Positions 4,727-5,969 of a stretch of 5,969 nt of DNA are shown here, piece after piece. The notes beneath the pieces are model-generated. The model did no database searches, was not told where the DNA came from, and saw only the letters and a program-made list of their open reading frames with translations. The stretch is from Omnitrophica bacterium RIFCSPLOWO2_01_FULL_45_10b (GTDB lineage: Bacteria > Omnitrophota > Omnitrophia > Omnitrophales > Danuiimicrobiaceae), in the NCBI GenBank assembly GCA_001804205.1, contig MHFM01000062.1:28229-34197 (forward strand). The letters are read 5' to 3'. Position numbers and translations under genes: made by a program. Numbering within the stretch: the stretch's first letter is position 1; each line of letters begins with the position of its first letter.

Positions 4727-5919
4727 ACAAAGTGGCCATTACCGGAATTGGGGTCGTGACACCCATTGGAAATAACGCCAAAGAATTTGCGGCTGCTTTG
4801 AAAAGCGGCATTGTTGGCGTGAGCACAATTACGCGCTCCCCAGATGAAATGCCAATCGACGGGCGGGCCTTTCAAATTCGAAATTTCTCAGCCCCCAAAT
4901 ACGCCACGATCCTGGACCCTTTTATCCAATACGTTCTCGCTGCCACCGAAGAAGCGTTTCAGGACAGCAATATTGATCCTTCAAAAATTGATCTCACGCG
5001 GCTTGGCATCGCCGTTAGTTCCAGCAAAGGCGGGATGAGAACGTTTGAGAAGTTTTACGAGCGTTTTCAGGCTCGAAAAAGCGCTATTTTAGCCGCCCGC
5101 ATATACGCAAATTTTATTCCGAATATTGCCGCTCAGTGGATTGCGCGGCACTGGAGAGTTTCAGGGCCCGCCAAGCCGGCGGTCGCTGCTTGCGCGACAG
5201 GGCTTTTCGCGGTCATGGAAGGAATTCGAATGATTGAGCAGGATGAGGCCGATTACTGCGTTGCGGGAGCGGGCGATGCCTCTTTAACCTGTTTGATGCT
5301 GGCCGGCTATCGGAACATGGGGGTTTTGGCCAAAGAAGAAATGCGGCCTTATGACTTGAGGCGGGATGGTTTCTTGGTGGGCGAAGGCGCCGGTATTGTC
5401 ATTTTGGAGAAGCTCGAAAGCGCCAAAGCGCGCGGGGCAAAGATTTACGGCACGGTTTTGGGGCACGCCTATGGTTTTGAGGGAACGCATTTAATTTCTT
5501 TCTCAACGGAAGGCGACGGGCTCAGCCGGTGTTTAAAGGAAGTATTGAAACGATCCGAAATCACGCCGAAGGACATTGATTATTTAAATCTTCACGGTAC
5601 AGCGACAAAACAGGGCGATCTTTATGAAACAGGACAAATCAAAGCGGCATTTCAGAAGGACGCATACGGAATTCCGATGAGCGCAACGAAATCACTCGTG
5701 GGGCATATGCTCGGCGCCTCGGGTGTGGTTGAGATTATCACGTGTTTGATCGCGATGCGTGACGGATTTATCCCCCCCACGGCCAATCTTGAGAAACCGG
5801 ATCCGGAATGCGATTTGGACTATACGCCGCGTGTTTCAAAAACAAAAAAACTTAATACCACATGTTCGATTTCAATGGGCTTCGGCGGCCAGCTTGGGGC
5901 CATTGTGATTTCGAAATGA
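4723..5919 (+). CDS. FabF-like beta-ketoacyl-ACP synthase (KAS II type)
   Basis: This condensing enzyme of the thiolase fold elongates an acyl chain by decarboxylative condensation with malonyl-ACP. The 398-residue protein starts with the family-typical MNKVAITGIGVVTPIG, which fixes the ATG. The catalytic triad is complete: Cys157 in AACATG, His291 in LHGTAT, and His328 in KSLVGHMLGASG, with Lys323 just before. The C-terminal loop reads SMGFGGQLGAIVISK, whereas FabF/FabB normally have GFGGTNA; that loop is near the active site. Length is slightly below FabF (about 410-415). It follows the FabG-like reductase after a structured 111-bp gap, and overlaps the next ORF by ATGA. Candidate roles are a dedicated pathway such as pimeloyl-precursor synthesis for biotin, an aryl-polyene or other secondary acyl product, or general fatty acid synthesis. 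The sequence alone does not decide between them. Confidence 0.9.
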   Translation: MNKVAITGIGVVTPIGNNAKEFAAALKSGIVGVSTITRSPDEMPIDGRAFQIRNFSAPKYATILDPFIQYVLAATEEAFQDSNIDPSKIDLTRLGIAVSSSKGGMRTFEKFYERFQARKSAILAARIYANFIPNIAAQWIARHWRVSGPAKPAVAACATGLFAVMEGIRMIEQDEADYCVAGAGDASLTCLMLAGYRNMGVLAKEEMRPYDLRRDGFLVGEGAGIVILEKLESAKARGAKIYGTVLGHAYGFEGTHLISFSTEGDGLSRCLKEVLKRSEITPKDIDYLNLHGTATKQGDLYETGQIKAAFQKDAYGIPMSATKSLVGHMLGASGVVEIITCLIAMRDGFIPPTANLEKPDPECDLDYTPRVSKTKKLNTTCSISMGFGGQLGAIVISK

Positions 5920-5969
5920 GTAAGAATACTCAACGAAATATTGCGGCCCCCCATCTTTTTCCTCCCCCC
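5916..5969 (+). CDS. Start of an unidentified ORF, cut by the window end
   Basis: The ATG at 5916 overlaps the synthase stop (5917-5919) as ATGA, and the frame stays open for 18 codons to the window edge (MSKNTQRNIAAPHLFPPP). The four-base overlap is typical of translational coupling, suggesting another member of the acyl-chain operon. Too little is visible to recognise a family. The final bases are pyrimidine-rich with runs of C, so a base-call error near the edge is possible. Confidence 0.4.
   Translation, partial: MSKNTQRNIAAPHLFPPP

Larger units (their letters stand above)
4613..4728. repeat. Perfect 19-bp inverted repeat bracketing a 78-bp segment, overlapping the KAS start codon
   Basis: GTTCATCCCGTTAGAACTC at 4613-4631 is the exact reverse complement of 4710-4728. 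The right arm holds most of the GGAG ribosome-binding site (4709-4712), the ATG (4723-4725) and the second codon of the ketoacyl synthase. The left arm starts 1 bp after the SDR stop. A 19-bp perfect match at this spacing is not expected by chance. No target-site duplication is seen at the edges. It could be an RNA stem that hides the start site, an invertible segment, or a small mobile element. Confidence 0.85.

Noticed and set aside
4613..4728. The inverted repeat as an integron attC site (GTTAG and CTAAC near the arms).
   Set aside because: attC sites run from RYYYAAC at the 5' end to GTTRRRY at the 3' end with imperfect arms. Here the orientation of these motifs is opposite, the arms are perfect, and no integrase or cassette array is present.
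5940..5969. The C-rich tail at the window end as a structured or regulatory element.
   Set aside because: It is too short and of low complexity; it may simply be coding sequence of the next ORF or a low-quality contig edge.

Overview
The window reads as a gene-dense stretch of a bacterial chromosome with every convincing gene on the + strand, spaced tightly enough to be one or two operons. Gene content does not fix the taxon. A zinc-ribbon threonine synthase, a CysO-like sulfur carrier, a solitary S23-type four-helix-bundle gene with heptad repeats, and a TGTCATCCCCG/CGGGAATGACA palindrome together resemble uncultured candidate-phylum bacteria (Omnitrophota-like, or anaerobic deltaproteobacteria-like). 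This is a low-confidence guess, and no taxonomic marker is present.

Region 1 (1-2807) is a sulfur and amino-acid block: the 3' part of sulfate adenylyltransferase (sat), threonine synthase (thrC), and a MoaD/ThiS/CysO-type sulfur carrier ending in Gly-Gly. Between thrC and the carrier sits a four-helix-bundle (23S rRNA intervening-sequence protein type) gene bracketed by inverted arrays of a 7-bp repeat. That unit looks like a small insertion into the operon. The ends of sat, thrC and the S23 gene all lie within copies of the heptad.

Region 2 (2808-2898) is a non-coding gap almost filled by a 69-bp double-hairpin palindrome. It stops 4 bp before the GTG start of the next gene.

Region 3 (2899-end) is an acyl-chain block: a BioB-family radical SAM protein, a FabG-like short-chain dehydrogenase/reductase starting on the next base, a FabF-like ketoacyl-ACP synthase, and the first 18 codons of another ORF overlapping it by ATGA. 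The BioB-like protein keeps the radical SAM CxxxCxxC motif but has Asp where BioB normally has one of the cysteines of its auxiliary Fe-S cluster. The reductase and synthase could supply the pimeloyl-type precursor for biotin, or the three could form a different acyl-modifying pathway.

The most unusual structure is the 111-bp gap before the ketoacyl synthase. A perfect 19-bp inverted repeat (4613-4631 / 4710-4728) places the ribosome-binding site and ATG of the synthase in its right arm. A possible 23-codon leader ORF in the loop runs through that arm and ends in an ATGA overlap with the synthase start. This layout is what a translational attenuator would look like, although a small mobile or invertible element is an alternative.
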